From: Typha latifolia
Taxonomy: Eukaryota; Streptophyta; Magnoliopsida; Poales; Typhaceae
DNA length: 64,000 bases
NCBI GenBank assembly: GCA_019914945.1
Contig: CM034099.1
Location: forward strand, 6,572,001 to 6,636,000
Direction: 5' to 3'
Positions 12,025 to 26,000 of this stretch are shown here, piece by piece. Under the pieces are notes generated by a model. It was not told the origin of the DNA, did no database searches, and saw nothing but the letters and a program-made list of their open reading frames with translations. How positions within the stretch are numbered: position 1 is the first letter of the stretch; every line of letters begins with the position of its first letter. A program made the position numbers and the translations under genes.

Positions 12025-15000
12025 TTATATTTGTCGAACATAACTGCTGTTGGTATCTGATAGTGTGCCAGGAAGTACAATTGATTGAGCAATTGGGCCT
12101 TTTGACAAGACAATGTTGCCATCAGAGTCCATCTGATATGGGAAGGTGCTGTAGTTCATGACAATTCCACAAGATCCCAAGGAGTCAGCCTGCATATCTA
12201 CACCAAAGTAATACAGATGGTCCGAAATGCTGTTTCTTCTTACAGACCTTGCAAAGGACACAGAATATTAGGCAAACATGATCAGCACAACAGAAACCAA
12301 AAGTGTGAACTCAAATGCTCTGTCGGAATCTTTATTGCATCTGTTAAATAGGTGCAGGGGGAGAGGAAGTGCAAGATGAGATCAATATACCTGCTACAAG
12401 ATGGATCCTCACCAGAACCATCACAAATCTGCTCGATCATATAAACTAAACTTCCTAACCCAATATTGTGTAGCCATACCTGAAAATGATGGAGCATCAA
12501 CGGAGTAGAAGAATAAAAAAAGAAGGCATTATTAGCATTTCTAATGATTAATGCCGGGAGAAATGACATATAAGCGGGCTGAAACTGCTCGATACTCAAA
12601 GTATGTTCAGAGAAATCATCCCAAAAGGACCGAGCTATCTAAAAATATATGTGCAAAAGATCTACAGTATTTAGCTTCGTATACCTCTCTTGGGAAGTGG
12701 TGATACGTTTTCTTGGGAAAGTAAGAGTAGTAAGGTGGTAAATTAGGCACCATATCACGTTCATGAGTAACCCGAATTGCATGTTGTACATGTTTGCTGA
12801 AGTATGAAGCAAAAGCTGCATTGCCAACACGAGGTTGGCCAAATGTCATATGTTGAACATTGTGCATTCCATGATTGACCTACAAAGAAAGTAGAACTTT
12901 TTCATGACTGCATTGCATCACCACATAAGAGATCCATCAATCTGTGAGAGGAAAAAGTGCACTAAAACATAACAGAAAAAATCTTAGGTAACAAAGAGGC
13001 AAAATTCCCATATAGAATCAAGCATTCTGCAAAAGGACTAACAAAATAGAAAGTGCAGCAACAAATGAATTAAATTCTACAAATGCAATCCAAAGAATAG
13101 TGAAGCAAATATGAACTAAAGGGTACTCCAACTTCTGAAGAGCATAGTTATATCATAAGATAATGTGCTCAGAACAACTCTAACTGCTAGATATTGTCAC
13201 AGCAAAAATCTGAACTGAGCTACACCAAATGCAAATCAGTGTCACATGTTTTAATTCTAGATCTACGGACTCTGTAGGAGATGGAATCTCTTATTAAATA
13301 TCATGATCAGCCATATCTGAATAATCTCTTTTTCACTCTTTCAAAGAAGGGCTCTAAGAATCCAGAAAATAACTCAAAACCACATAAGCATCCTCAGAAG
13401 AAGTTCCTGGTACTTACAATAAGATCAAGAGCACAAAATGAAGCCATAGCCCCTCCCATGGAATGCCCAGTGACAATTATACCAATATCTCCATATAACT
13501 TCTTAATCCTTTGAACAGCATTTACAACTGCAGGACGTACCGTTGTATTATGGTAAGCAGAATAAAATCCACGATGTACCTTCAATAAATACAAAGGATA
13601 AGTAACTAAAAATGTTCAACTGGCATTTAAAAATTTTCTACAACACCAACCATTGCATCAGGCATGTTTGGGTAGTTCAGATCAAGCTGTTTCCATAAGA
13701 GATCCTCTATCCAGTTTTGGATGCTGAAAAGAAATGAAAAATTCAATTGATATCATCTCAGCAAATTGACATGCTCATCATATTCTAATGGAAAGATAAT
13801 AATTTCTTTTAAATCATGTAGGAAGAATAGCAAATAGAAATGTTGCTCAATTTCTTACGTTATCAACATAGCACACATACTGAAATTATATAAAATCTCA
13901 CCAATGACAAACATTAAAAAAAAGTATGGTTACTTAACCAAAAATCAAGCACCAAACAAATAGAGTATCAAGCCGTTATTATGGCATACCCTCCCCCCAC
14001 CCCCCCAAAAAAAGAAGAAGAAGAAGAAAGTAATCAGAACCTCAAACTGTCGACCTAATGAAAGACAATCAAAAGTATTTAAATTAATATGTCCAGTAGC
14101 ATTGTCAATTCTTCAATTCCAGAATTCTTTTAAATGTTCACCAGCTAATTGCGTGATAATACTAAAGAATTCCAACAATGATCCCTAGAAACATAGAAGC
14201 ATACCACAGTACAACAAAAACATCAACAACAAGGTATAAAATATAAATCCCAATTAATTTGCTTCGGTTATATGTGAAAAAATGCAAATGCAATGGTAAA
14301 ACATCTAGTAGTGGCAATATTGCAGTCATTCTTATTAGCCACTACATCATTGGAGAACTTCATCTGCATATGTGAAACATTCAAAATAACCAAATTCTAT
14401 ACATTGAAATTTGAAACCAAAAGAATTTGACTCTCCCTTCCACCCTTTCCTTCCAACCCCCTTCTTAGGATACCTGTCATACCTATGGGACTAGTATATC
14501 TTGAGTAAACAATACAATCCAGACAAAATCTCATGAGTCATGAGTATGAAGTATGGATGATATAATAAGTTGATAAGTAGTAAGAAGAAGAAATTTAAGA
14601 AAAATTTATGATTCATCATGTTAGTATACATATACCAAGTGAAATATTTTACAGAACACTAATCTACATAAGCAACAGTTGACCACAAGATGAAGGACTA
14701 TTGCAGGTTCAGCATAACAGTTTGCACTAGGAAGAAACCTGTTCTCTTGTGTTCCTCTGAAAGCTATTACAATAGCATCAATATCATGAGCTACACCAAC
14801 AAATGCCTGCATGAAGAGTTCATCAAAAGACCTAAGTAACTCAATTGCAAGGAGGTCAACACTTAGGTTTCAAAATAAGGTACAGACAAACCTGTAAGCA
14901 GTTCTTGACGTCAACAATCAGTTCTACCATCTCAAACCCCTGTTCTAACAAAACTACAGAGATTACAATCTGACCAAGTTAATAAACAGTATACCATCTT

Positions 15001-16061
15001 GGCCAACAGTAGAATGATGACCATCTTGAAGAAAATAATAAGTACTATTGCGCGAGTAGAGAAACCAATTAATCCATGTACCTTTGTCAAGCCGTTACAT
15101 CTTGAGCACGTCCATGTATATAGTGCTGTTATATTTGTCATGGCAACCTGCAAGTTGTATTATCATGCAAGTGAGATCCTTTTGAAAAAGGAGGACCTGA
15201 GAAAAACTAACAGGTATCTCATCAGAAGAAAATATTCTAGTTCACAAAACAATTGACATCCATGGTTAATTGAAACCTGTTCAATGGAAATGGTGAACTC
15301 CAAGCATTAACTATTCGCAGATTTTTTTTTTTTTTTTTTTGGGTGAGGAAATAGAATCAGACAGATAATTGTATAATGCAGAAAGACTAATAGAGAGTAT
15401 AACTTACAGCAGAAGCATATTCCACAAGTATCCTGGCAAGAGTCTCGTTATAAACAGAACTGTAGTCATCTTGCTTGATCCTAAGTTCTGTAATCATGAA
15501 AGAATAAGCAAAGGTCACAATTTCAGGAAGAAGAATATAAGAAAAATAAAAAGTAAACAATAAAGCACCCAATTAAGTATAACAAAGTTCCAATACAGTA
15601 AAAAGTGATTATGAAGAATTAGTCCTACTTTGAACTCAAATTGGCCCACTGTTATTAATGTCTGAAGAAGTCATGAATTCAACACTTTTGAGCTTGAACG
15701 ACCAACACAAGGTTTCATCATATCATTACGATCGATGTATGTCCTTATTTACAAGCCATAGCAGTTGCTTGATACTTTCTCCAAAAATATAAGTATTCCT
15801 CACCATAAACTACAGTTCCATGCTACTCTAGCTACAACCATGATCCTAATTTTTCCAAATCAATTTAAAGACTTTAAATGCAAAAAAAAAAGGGAACAAA
15901 TGGAAGCGTCTGAACGAGCCGTCGACAGAGAACTTTCGGCGGACAATGTCTACAGCAAATTGCACAAATAAATTTTGATTAAAGGGAAAATCACCTCTCC
16001 CTTGACAAAGTGATAATAAGCAGATCAAAAACACTGCTTTCAGCCATCCCGACCGTTCCAT
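12025..16061 (-). CDS. Class 3 lipase (alpha/beta hydrolase), secreted type
   Basis: Ten exons on the minus strand (16061-15995, 15487-15408, 15147-15082, 14939-14892, 14806-14739, 13723-13651, 13579-13418, 12879-12685, 12479-12391, 12247-12025) give 356 residues without a break in phase. The N-terminus MERSGWLKAVFLICLLSLCQG looks like a signal peptide. The fold signatures are IAFRGTQE, the nucleophile elbow GHSMGG with Ser174, the acid HERDMVP with Asp230, and the base SDHLYYFG with His293, which completes the catalytic triad. YHNTTVRP and FGQPRVGNAAFASYF are typical of the plant lipase_3 family. The enzyme is expected to hydrolyse acylglycerols or related lipid esters. The in vivo substrate is unknown. 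The start was chosen for the signal peptide and because a spliced leader ends three bases upstream. Confidence 0.92.
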
Positions 16062-16064
16062 AAC

Positions 16065-16293
16065 CTACAAATTACCAATAAAAAAACCTTAACAAAATGA
16101 AGGCCTTCATTAGTACGCATTAAGCAACAAAACGACTATTAAGAATACACGAAAAAATCAAAACAACACCAATTTCCAACCAAAAGAAAGAAATGTCCAC
16201 CACCGAGATAATTTTCTTTTTTTCTTTTCCTGTTGGTCAATCTCTAAATGAGTTAATTTGCGAGACAAGAAAGAACGGAGAGATTTTAAATAC
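16065..16293 (-). other. 5'UTR intron of the lipase gene
   Basis: On the minus strand, a donor TTGGGAG|GTATTT (exon end at 16294) and an acceptor TTTGTAG|GTTATGG (exon start at 16064) flank a 229-base interval, and the ATG begins at 16061. The leader exon would extend upstream from 16294. This is inferred from splice motifs only. Confidence 0.5.
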
Positions 16294-16699
16294 CTCCCAA
16301 GCAACGAAATCGCAATCCAATTGCCGTCTCCTCGTGGTTCCCCAAACCAAAACAGAGGGTGGAGTGGAATCGAGAATAGGGCGCGATCACAACGGCAACT
16401 ACGAACAAGACAGGATCTTTCCTTCAGTTTCGTATCGGCGTCGTTTTATTCGTACACGAGAAGAACTCTGCGAGGATGCAAATTGCGACGCCCTAAAGTT
16501 ACGAGAATGCCCCTTCTTATCTGTCGGTCGGACTCGGATAGCGTAAACCTCCGGAATAGGCTATCCACAAGGAAGACATGCATGCAATTAATATGCAAAG
16601 TGACGGCGATAGGCTTAATCCAATCGAATAAGGAGAATAAACTTGCTAAATCTTATCCACCAACACCAATTATATTACCCTATTAGAAAATATAATTTC

Positions 16700-17052
16700 G
16701 GATATCAATCAGTAACTATAGGGATAATAGACTCTTTAACTATTTCCCCATGCTTATTTTAAACCTTCATATTTATTTTCTATGAAATGATCCATTTATT
16801 TATTTATTTATTTATTTGTGATTCATTTGTTTCTCTGTTAAACTTTGATCAATTGCAAATATTTTACTCATAATTAGAAAAAAAAAATTGAGAGTAAAAA
16901 AGTGGAGTTTAATCTGTCTAGGCATAATTAACCCGTAACTATGGAACAAAAGTTGAGCTAATGTCTACCATTTTAGTATCACTAGCAGTATATTTAATGA
17001 CATTAGGAAGTAGAAAGTAGATATATTATTACTTATATTTTGTTCATCCCAA

Positions 17053-17139
<87 letters not shown>

Positions 17140-18083
17140 CCCAACTAAATTAATTCTTGATGGGCAGCACAGAGAAGGATTTATCACATTAAAAAGGATG
17201 TGCACCAATAATGCTGTGTGTCACCATAGCCTCAAATTATTTAGGATACATAAAAGGAGCTATGGAAAAGGTAGTTAGGACATGGGATCCACTAATTGGT
17301 ACATCTTTTATCAAATTGTATGTATGAAATGGAAGAAGTACATATAATACTATAAAATTTGGCATTCTAATGCCATCTTTTATCAAGTCTTTTCAAGTTG
17401 ATATATTTACTTCCTTTGTTCCTTTTCATTTTCCTTCTTCTGATTTCCCCTCTCTCTTTTTTTATACTATTAAGAATTTAAGATCACACTTCCGTAGCTT
17501 GATAATTCTAGACTAGCTTCTTAGTGGAGCAGCTAATTCCTGGATTAGAAGTTTACAATCTCGTATAAGTGGTTTCTAGGAGAGGCAAATTTATGCTATT
17601 GTTTATCACGTAAAATAAGTATATTTTTGAGTTTAAATGTGACAAATGGTTCCATACGGAACAATTGAAGAAGTGTTTGATATATGTTATTGATCTAATA
17701 GCTTAGTCTTCTGGGTTAAATCGGATTTCTAGTTTATATGTCATAATTCTCAATTTTCTGATAAAGTTAAGTGCCAGAACTCAACTCAGAGGAACAGATA
17801 CCACCCATGAATCTCACTAGGACTATGTCCTAAAGTGTAATATATATATAAGTATAATTTTGCATTATTCTCATAATTCTTTTACTTGCCTGTTACAGAC
17901 TAGATAATGAAGCATGTAACAGAAAGCAAGTTTACATAATAAGCACAAGATTGACACAAAAGGAATTATCCATAATAAAGATCTATATGAGAAGCAGCTT
18001 ACAGGAAAGAGCTGAATAGAAATTATAATAGCTCCAAACTTGAAACTAATGATCAGAAAGATGTAGAAGAGATAGCTTGAATC
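16700..18083. other. AT-rich intergenic spacer
   Basis: Apart from the microsatellite at 17059-17134 and a short (TTTA)n run at 16797-16817, I see no coding or RNA signal here. It separates the lipase promoter from the small peptide gene. Confidence 0.6.
17059..17134. repeat. Compound (TA)n(GA)n microsatellite
   Basis: About twelve TA units run directly into about twenty-five GA units, followed by GGGG. This is the longest simple repeat in the window and probably polymorphic. Confidence 0.95.
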
Positions 18084-18251
18084 TCAATTTGTGCAGTAGA
18101 GGGGAACCCCAGGGTAGACGGTGACCAGTGCTAGCCGCCGGCGCGGTGGAGTGCAGATAACCATCAGAACCAGAGCTATCACCACTACCATGAAGAACCC
18201 CATGAGGTCTAAATCATCTTCCTCTACCTGAGTACAGAATGTCTTCCCCAT
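18084..18251 (-). CDS. Candidate 55-residue single-pass membrane peptide
   Basis: The minus-strand ATG at 18251 opens a 55-codon frame. The layout is an acidic N-terminus (MGKTFCTQVEEDDLDL), a hydrophobic segment at about residues 17-33 (MGFFMVVVIALVLMVIC), an immediate basic stop-transfer cluster TPPRRR, and a C-terminus LVTVYPGVPLYCTN. Charge distribution favours a cytosolic C-terminus. A TATAAA (18314-18309) lies about 60 bases upstream of the ATG, leaving room for a short leader. Its base composition is richer in GC than the flanks. I do not recognise a named family. The ordered layout and promoter argue for a real small gene; the alternative is a chance ORF. Confidence 0.55.
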   Translation of the reverse strand: MGKTFCTQVEEDDLDLMGFFMVVVIALVLMVICTPPRRRLALVTVYPGVPLYCTN

Positions 18252-18308
18252 TAGATTTGAGGTGATTTGGTGGTGTCTGTAAATTTTATGTTGGATTTTT
18301 TTGATGGA

Positions 18309-18314
18309 TTTATA
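18309..18314 (-). promoter_or_regulatory. TATA box for the small membrane peptide
   Basis: CTATAAATC is read on the minus strand 58-63 bases before the ATG at 18251. Transcription starting about 30 bases downstream would give a leader of roughly 30 bases. It is position-consistent but unproven. Confidence 0.45.
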
Positions 18315-20087
18315 GTGTGAGTCTTATGGACTTCAGCATACCCTGAGTCTTTTATTAGAATGGAAAGACTTAGTAAGTCAAGGGTGTTGCACTACTGCCA
18401 CTAATTAGAGGCACCAATTTCGCCCTTGAAATAGATTGATGTTAATAGATCAGTGTGAAAGAGTAGATTTCAGAGATGGACCATCTCCTAGTTCTTCCGG
18501 CAAATTCTTTGATCAATGTTCCCCCCCAAATATTATGTATTATTTGATCTATCTAGAATGAACTAAATAATAACATGAAATACAGCTTATCCCAATAATA
18601 ATATCATATTTGTGTGAAATGAATGTAAGATTTGTATCCTTTCAGTGGAGTACATAATATGCTTGTAAGGTTTGTATCCTTTCAATAGGAACTAAATATG
18701 ATTTCTTTTGTTTTTTATTTCTGTGTCGTCCCACAATCCATATATTTCTTACAACAGTACATGAATTAATTTTTATTTATCAAATAGTTGTGAGGAAAAA
18801 AGATTAGGAAGACTAGAGTATCAACAAATGTGAGAGCTGAGTCAATTTTTGCTTAGGCTTGACTCAAGATTAATTTTGAGCTTAAAATTTTTATCTTAGC
18901 TTATCTCCACTATAGCCGAACCGAGCTGACCCGAGCGGACCCGAGCCGCAGTTTATTGGACCACCAAAAGTTGGTCAAAAGGTCCATGTCTTCTTCTACC
19001 AACAACAGGAGTTGTGGAAGTCATTTATGGCGTGCTACTTCAATTAAATTATTCAACAGCCTATTGCAACCGGTCTGTAATATATAACTTTAGTAACATC
19101 ACAGGAAAACCACACATGTTGGCAAGCAGGAAATTATAGTACTTCTCTACAAAACTATGGATTAATTGTAGCATTAAGCTCTATCTTGAAGACTTTAAAC
19201 AACCACAAGACTACTAATCAAAAGTTGGATATGTAAGCAATGAAAATGCTTTTATACCGGCTCTTTTTCATCTGCGATCACATTTAGCAAGCAGAACATC
19301 ACATTTGTCAAGATAGAGTATCAGAAGTAAGGTAGTCTGCATACACTAGATCAAACATTAAAAAAAAGAATTGAACAGGATACGACCTATACTTGTCATA
19401 ATATATAGAATTGCTAACTGCACAAATTTATAAAGCTCATAGCTCAAATTATGAATTTAGAGCCTTGAAGAGAGTATTGAGAATAACCAATTGCTGCTTC
19501 ATATTTTTCACCTTCAGTTATCTGTGTTTAGACAAATGAACCACATATACATATATTCTAGTTATACAGACATAAATGTGGGCTGTAAAATGCCTCCTCT
19601 AAAACAATTCACCAGTGCTTGTTCAACTCAGTTTATTCAGAGAACTGAAGAACAACAATACATTGTAATAACACAGGTATGCTACAGGGAACAAATATAC
19701 TGAGATAGAATTACATCCAATTAACAGAAAATGATGGGCGCTGTTGACAGAACAGCATATGTTGAACTTTCACTGCCTTCTACTTTGCATCGGTTATTAA
19801 GATAGAGTAACCATTAAGCTGTTTAACATATTAAAGGGAGGCAAATAACAAATTTAGAAGCACGCATTGGCCTTCTGCGTCATATGAGAAGTTAAACTCA
19901 CCCAGAAGGAAATGCCAGATAACAGAAGCACAATAACAAGAGCAGACAACTTTCTGTCGAGTAGGTACAGCCTCTGCACCACTAAGGTCTCTATACATAG
20001 AAGATCAGATGAAAAAGAAAACACCAAGGGTAGCACCTCATATTGCAGTGAAAGTTAAAGATGATCAACATTGCCACAGTTTACAGC
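18315..20087. other. Intergenic spacer and RUNKEL 3' region
   Basis: The sequence is AT-rich. A segment at 18840-18955 carries GAGCTGA/CCGAGC-rich short motifs like those at 26985-27110 and 31555-31665. Two nearly identical 20-base phrases about TTTGTATCCTTTCA occur at 18630 and 18670. I see no coding exon. Confidence 0.5.
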
Positions 20088-23000
20088 TCAGGTGCGTTGA
20101 GGCAATCTTTGCAATTCTATGGCCAAATATGAAGCAGCAACTGCAACACCAGGAAAATTTGAGCTCTTAAGAGCTGAAACAATAGCTGCTATCCGTGAGA
20201 CAGCTGATGATGGTATAGATAGAATCATTGCCTGAGAAAGATATTGTCTACAAGAAAAGGCAAGTCCATACAAAAGGCGTAGCAGCTGTAGAGAAGAGGC
20301 TTCATGGTGCAAAGATTCCAGCAGACTGCCTATTTTAGGAAGGCTCTGTAAGAGACCCATAGCAGCTTCCCGTGGTGATGCCTTAAGTAACAGGATTATA
20401 CATTCTGATGCCAAATCCATAATTTGTGCTTCACAGTTTGCAGCCAACTCAAGAAACACACCTACATTGCTACCAAAGTCACCAACATCTTTGACGCAAC
20501 ACTGTTGATCAATAGCAATACTCATGTCAAAGGCGCTATTGCCAAGTAGGGCTGGCTCTTTAGAAAGAGAAATGCCTTTATCACTACCAATGCCACGAAG
20601 GATGAAGGCCTTGCAAAGGCACAAAGTTGGTTCAAGAAAATCCTCCATTTCCTTAGCAGTCACAAACTCAAGGAGATTTCCAATTGTTCTGACAACCCGA
20701 AGTTGAGATAAAATTTTAGTATCCAATTCAGGAGCAGATGCCAGAGCCAGACATAGCTTGACATTGTTCACATTTGCATTAGAAAGTTCCCCACGCAAAA
20801 ATTCAAAACACTGTGAGACTGTTCTGAGATGTAGAATATCTGACACCTTAACATAACCATATTCAATGAACATTACCAGAAGCTTCTGTGCATACATCGG
20901 AATGGGATCTTCATCCTCAATCAACATTGGATGGAGCGGGAGGAAATAAGTGTGAGAGATTCTTTTCAAGTCTTCTATGGTTTGCTTATCAACAGTTAGT
21001 GAAGCATCACTGAATATCACAACCATCACGTCAAATAAAATTTTCAAACACAGAAATCTGGCATCTCCATCTTTGTTGCCCTTGTACAAAGTGGACAAGC
21101 TTGGGAGAATTTGACTCGTAAATGTCTTATGATCGCCAAATATAACGGAAGGCTCCTCCGTAACCGACTCCAATACACGAAGTAATGTTATTTGAAAATC
21201 ATCTCTACCCTGAAGTGCATCCAGAAGAGAATGTGAGAATTCCTTGAGGATCTAAATATGTTGTATTACTTAAAGATAATGGTATTCAGTTGGTTTTATT
21301 AAAAAAAAAAAGACAACAATCTGTATTACTAACTGAATTTTCTAGACTACATAGTTTCAAAAATTGGGGGGGGTGGGGGGGAGAGATATGGAGATCCAGA
21401 GCGTATACCTGGAAAGGTGTCTCTAGAAGTTTGATGAGATTTGCCAGTTGTAGCATCACATGACTGCTTACCACCTTATGTTTGAAGGATGAGCTTCCAA
21501 GAAGATGAAGGATAACAGGAAACAGATGAGTTGAGCTCTTTGGATTACCTCTTCCAGTCAGAGCACTAATAGGTCCATGGCGTTTACCTCCCATCATCTG
21601 TTGTATATCTCCAAAAACTGTCTCAAGGATACCCGGAACAATAGAAGCAATCAACTGCACAAATGATTCTGTACACTGGTGAATAAAGACATCCTTTTCT
21701 TTCCATAATCTGTCAACTGCAGAGAGTAATTTGGCATTGCAAAGGAAATTGGGCAGCCATCTTCGACTGTTCTTACAAAGAAGAGCAACAAATATAAGTG
21801 CTTTTCCACGCAAGACCTCACTTCCCTGTTCTATAAGAGATATTAGACCTGGAACCAGGAGTTTCTCCTCTGCTAGCGAAAGTATATGGCGGCTCATATT
21901 TGTTATGACATGGCTGTTGAGAAATGCCATGTTCAAAAGATTTAAGCTGATCTGCTGCTCACGTGGGCTGCCCTTGGTGAGTGTACAAACAGTGTCCTTG
22001 AAAGACAACTTATCAAACACCAACTGAATGCATGATGGGCTGAAACGTGCTAGGCGGACTAAACAAGATCCAGCAATAAGCCTTGTGTTCTCCTGCTTCC
22101 CCGTTGCTTTGTATATATAACAGAGATTACCAATAACATCCTGACATGCAAAACGTGATGTCCAATCCCCTCCTTGACTACATATATTTTCAATTGTTCT
22201 TAAAGCATAAAGCTGCGCTAGATCATCCTCACCCTTACGTAAGATGGATGATACCAATGCAATCACAGAACTGGGTACCTGTTTACTTACCCATTGCACC
22301 AATGATGATCAAATTAAAGATCACAGAAGAATATAAGCTAACAAAACATAGAAGAAAACTAGAAGAAAAAGGCCTACTTCAAATGCATGTATGCGTGCAA
22401 CAACTCGTGCAATAGACACAGGAAATCATAGGATGTTCTTCTAGCAAGATGTCACCGCATGTCTATGGAGAAAAGAAGTATAAGAAATAAAATGATTCCA
22501 CGAGTTCAGCAATTTCATCATGATCATGTCTCTAAAAGTTTAAGGTGGCTCAGAAACACAATACCTGGGCAGACCAGCAACTAAAACACTCCAGAGACTG
22601 AGAAGACATATGGCATTTAAAGAATACTCTAAATGAGCAAAATCCAACAATATCATGAATCATGCTACGATATGATATCTTTCTTCACTTCCTACATCAC
22701 TGCATGACCTATATTTTTCGAGTATCCAGTGAATATACCAGTTATAATTCACCAACTTTGATGGTCTGCATTTCATATTCAGTGCATTGTTTTACTTGCA
22801 TGGAGCAATTATGAACAAGGTGAGTAAAAAGATCAAAGTTCTACAGATACAAACCTGCCAACAAGCTGAAGAGCGATTGTCCTTTGAAGGAGACTCATGG
22901 GTATTGCAATCTGTGGAATTAATATCTGTTTGAGTAGAGATGTAAAAGAGCAGTTCCCCTAAAGCAGCCATACAAAACCTCCTGACTTTGTCCTGTTTGT

Positions 23001-26000
23001 CCCTCAAGCCATCTGTCAATGCATTTACAATTCCAGAATTTGCCAGATCAGCTTCAATAATTGTGGAGTGGCGTATCAGCAAACCAATCACCGAAGCAAT
23101 CTGAACACGTAAGACTGACACCTTTGACAGTCGGAGCAATTTGACAAGCAATAACATTACCGACCCATTCGTAATGACATTTGCAGCATCAGTATTTCCG
23201 CTTAACAGCTCAAGGTATCTGATAATATTTTGTTTCTCTGAAACCTGAGAACTTCCACTCAAACTATGAATTATGCGACTGTTGAGAGCATTCAGCCGCT
23301 CCAAAGGTAGTTTAGCATAATCACTAGCAGGAAGAACTTCAAAAGGAAGATTAGAAACAGTATCCACAGATTTATCACCCTTTCGGTTAGGCATTACAGG
23401 CTTCACTGAAAGATCTGTTGGGTGCCAAAACACTTCAAGAAAATTGTTAGGTGAGTTGGAATCAGGTGCAGTCCCAGAATTCACTTTCACACGCTGAACT
23501 TTCCTTAGACTACCACTAGGTGGAGTTGCAGCCACTTCAAGCTTCTCTCGACCAGCATCTATATCGAAATTCTTCACATCCTCAGTCCCAGATATATTAT
23601 TCTCGATGATCATATCTTCTTGGTTCGTGTTGAAATCCGTCTCTTCACTTGTTTCATCAGTATTTTGAGTTGGAAGTTTTTCTCCAGGAGTACATGCCGG
23701 ATTATCAGTTCCGTCAGAATCATCAGGTGCATCATCTTCAGGGTTCTCACTGAAATCAAGCTCCATATCATTATTCTCAATTTTAACTTCAGCCCCATTC
23801 TCACAAGTCTCAGGCAGAGGCCTCCTGTAATTTTCCTTCTCATTCTCTCGTTGCAAATTCAACTTAGCCATCCTAGATAGTCTAAGTATATTGACACCCT
23901 TTGCAGCATCAATTCTGCCAGATGGTTTTGCATTAGTTTTTCTGCCACTTTGCAAATTCTTAACTGGTGTTTCAAAAACCTTGCCAGAATTTTCATTCAG
24001 CTTATAGACACCATTTCCATTGTATTCACGATGCTTGGGAGGTGTTCTCTGTCGGGAAGGTTTATCACCATTTCTCTCTGAAAGGCATGGCTTAGCAAAA
24101 AGTTGAAGCATATTACTAAAAGCAGGCTGAGAAGGCAGAGGGACTACAGGGAGCTTTGTTCTCCAAAAGCTATGGTCACAAAGTTCAGGCCATTTTAATC
24201 TTTCAGCCGGATCTTTCATTAATAGACAATTGATCAGATTTTCAAAGGACCTTGAGGGGTTATCAGGGAGAGGTGGTGTAGGCTCTGAAATTATGGACTT
24301 TACTAACTGAGTCAATTCCTTGCCCGTAAAAGGAGGCCTTCCAGCATAGCATTCATATAACACACAACCGAGTGCCCAGAAATCAGAAGCATAAGAGTGG
24401 ACTCCACCATCCTGAAACAGCTCAGGAGCCATATAGCAGGGTGTTCCTCGCATGGATGGTGGCAACTAGGAGAAAACATTTGGAAACCACAAAAGAGATA
24501 AATCATTTTTATGATTCATGGAAACAGCAAATTAATATATAATAAACTAATGGAGAGCTAAATGAAAAAGAAGAGGGGCAAAAAGGGGCAAACCGCTGCA
24601 ACAGAACTTTTCTCTATGTCATTTAACCGCCTTGCTAATCCAAAATCGCACAGCTGGGACAAAATTATGACCAAGGAAGTAATAAATTAGATTTGTATCG
24701 ACATCAAAATGAAGCAGTAAATTGTGAATCATACTAAAAAAGACTACCTTCATGCATCCGTATTCATTCAATAAAATGTTTGATGGCTTGAGATCGCAAT
24801 AGATGATTCCTTTGGAATGCAAGAACCTAACAATAGAATAGTTTCAGCTAATTCAAACTACTTAAACAATTCAGGGAGAAGAAATAAAGAGCGTTGATAG
24901 AGCATTTACTGAAGAGCTTTGACAACATCACAAGCCATATCATGTATAGAATTTTCAGGGAACCTGTTATCCTGGAGGTAACAGTTAACACATCACTAAT
25001 TAGAAATGCTTAGAGAATGAAGATAAAAGGAACAAAAAAAAAAAATAGAGAGCACTGCGAGTTCCTGAGCTGAAAAGGTGTTAAAAAGTCTGAGAAAATT
25101 GTTCATGAGCAATTCAATATGATAAAATGAATATGTGCATGGTAGCACTGTAATGTCTATTAGCACCATTGAGACGATCAATGTAATTCCGTAAAAATAA
25201 TTTAAACATGCGGGTCCAGGGTAGTGTTCGGAATATAACTTCTCTATCGACGACGATCTAAAAATATTTAAATAGTTTTCCTAATGGATTTTGTGTATAT
25301 ATATCCTTTCATAGCTATGAATCATCTTAGGCACTTCCCACATGAAGGTGGCAAGAATAAAAATGTCATGCATTGGGATAATGCTCGACCACTATATAAT
25401 TGTCTGGCAGAATAACAAGAACAAGGCAAAAAGGAAACAATTAATCCTAAAAGGAATAAAGCATGAACAAGTTACAACAACTCACTAGTAGATACCTGCC
25501 GCAATAAGCTCATAAGGTCTCCTCCAACGCAATACTCCAAGATCAACCATAAGTGCGCAGAGGTCTCATACCTGCAAAAGTATGAATAGACGAGCCATAT
25601 GAAACTTCATACATACAGAAAAAAATAAGAAACAGGAAATTGTTGCCAAATTGAAGGCCAGTAGCATCTTACCAGTTATAGAACTTCAGGACATTTTCAT
25701 GATCTAAAGAATGAAGCATCTTAACCTGCAAAGGTTAAGGATAAAATCAGCAGTGATCAAGCCGAATTGCACAGAACAAGTATAATAGAGACTATCATTC
25801 GTTGAATAAAGTATCCACACAATATCCCAAATATATCATATTGCTAAAAACAATGATAACAGATAAAACATCCTAACGAGTAGCAAATCTCTTGTCATAG
25901 AACTGCAACACTAATATGACATTCCCTGAACCACCTAGAATCATTAGTTACACCATTACTTATCTCTCGGATTGCACAGAAACGAGAAGATCTACACGAC

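Noticed and set aside
16193..16686. Two overlapping frames of 117 and 142 codons on the plus strand
   Set aside because: They lie over the lipase leader and promoter, with no family resemblance and basic low-complexity composition.
22300..22854. Possible extra RUNKEL exon in this interval
   Set aside because: Exons 24465-22855 and 22278-21409 join in phase and the joined residues (WQ|VPSSVIALVSS) match the family, so no extra exon is needed.
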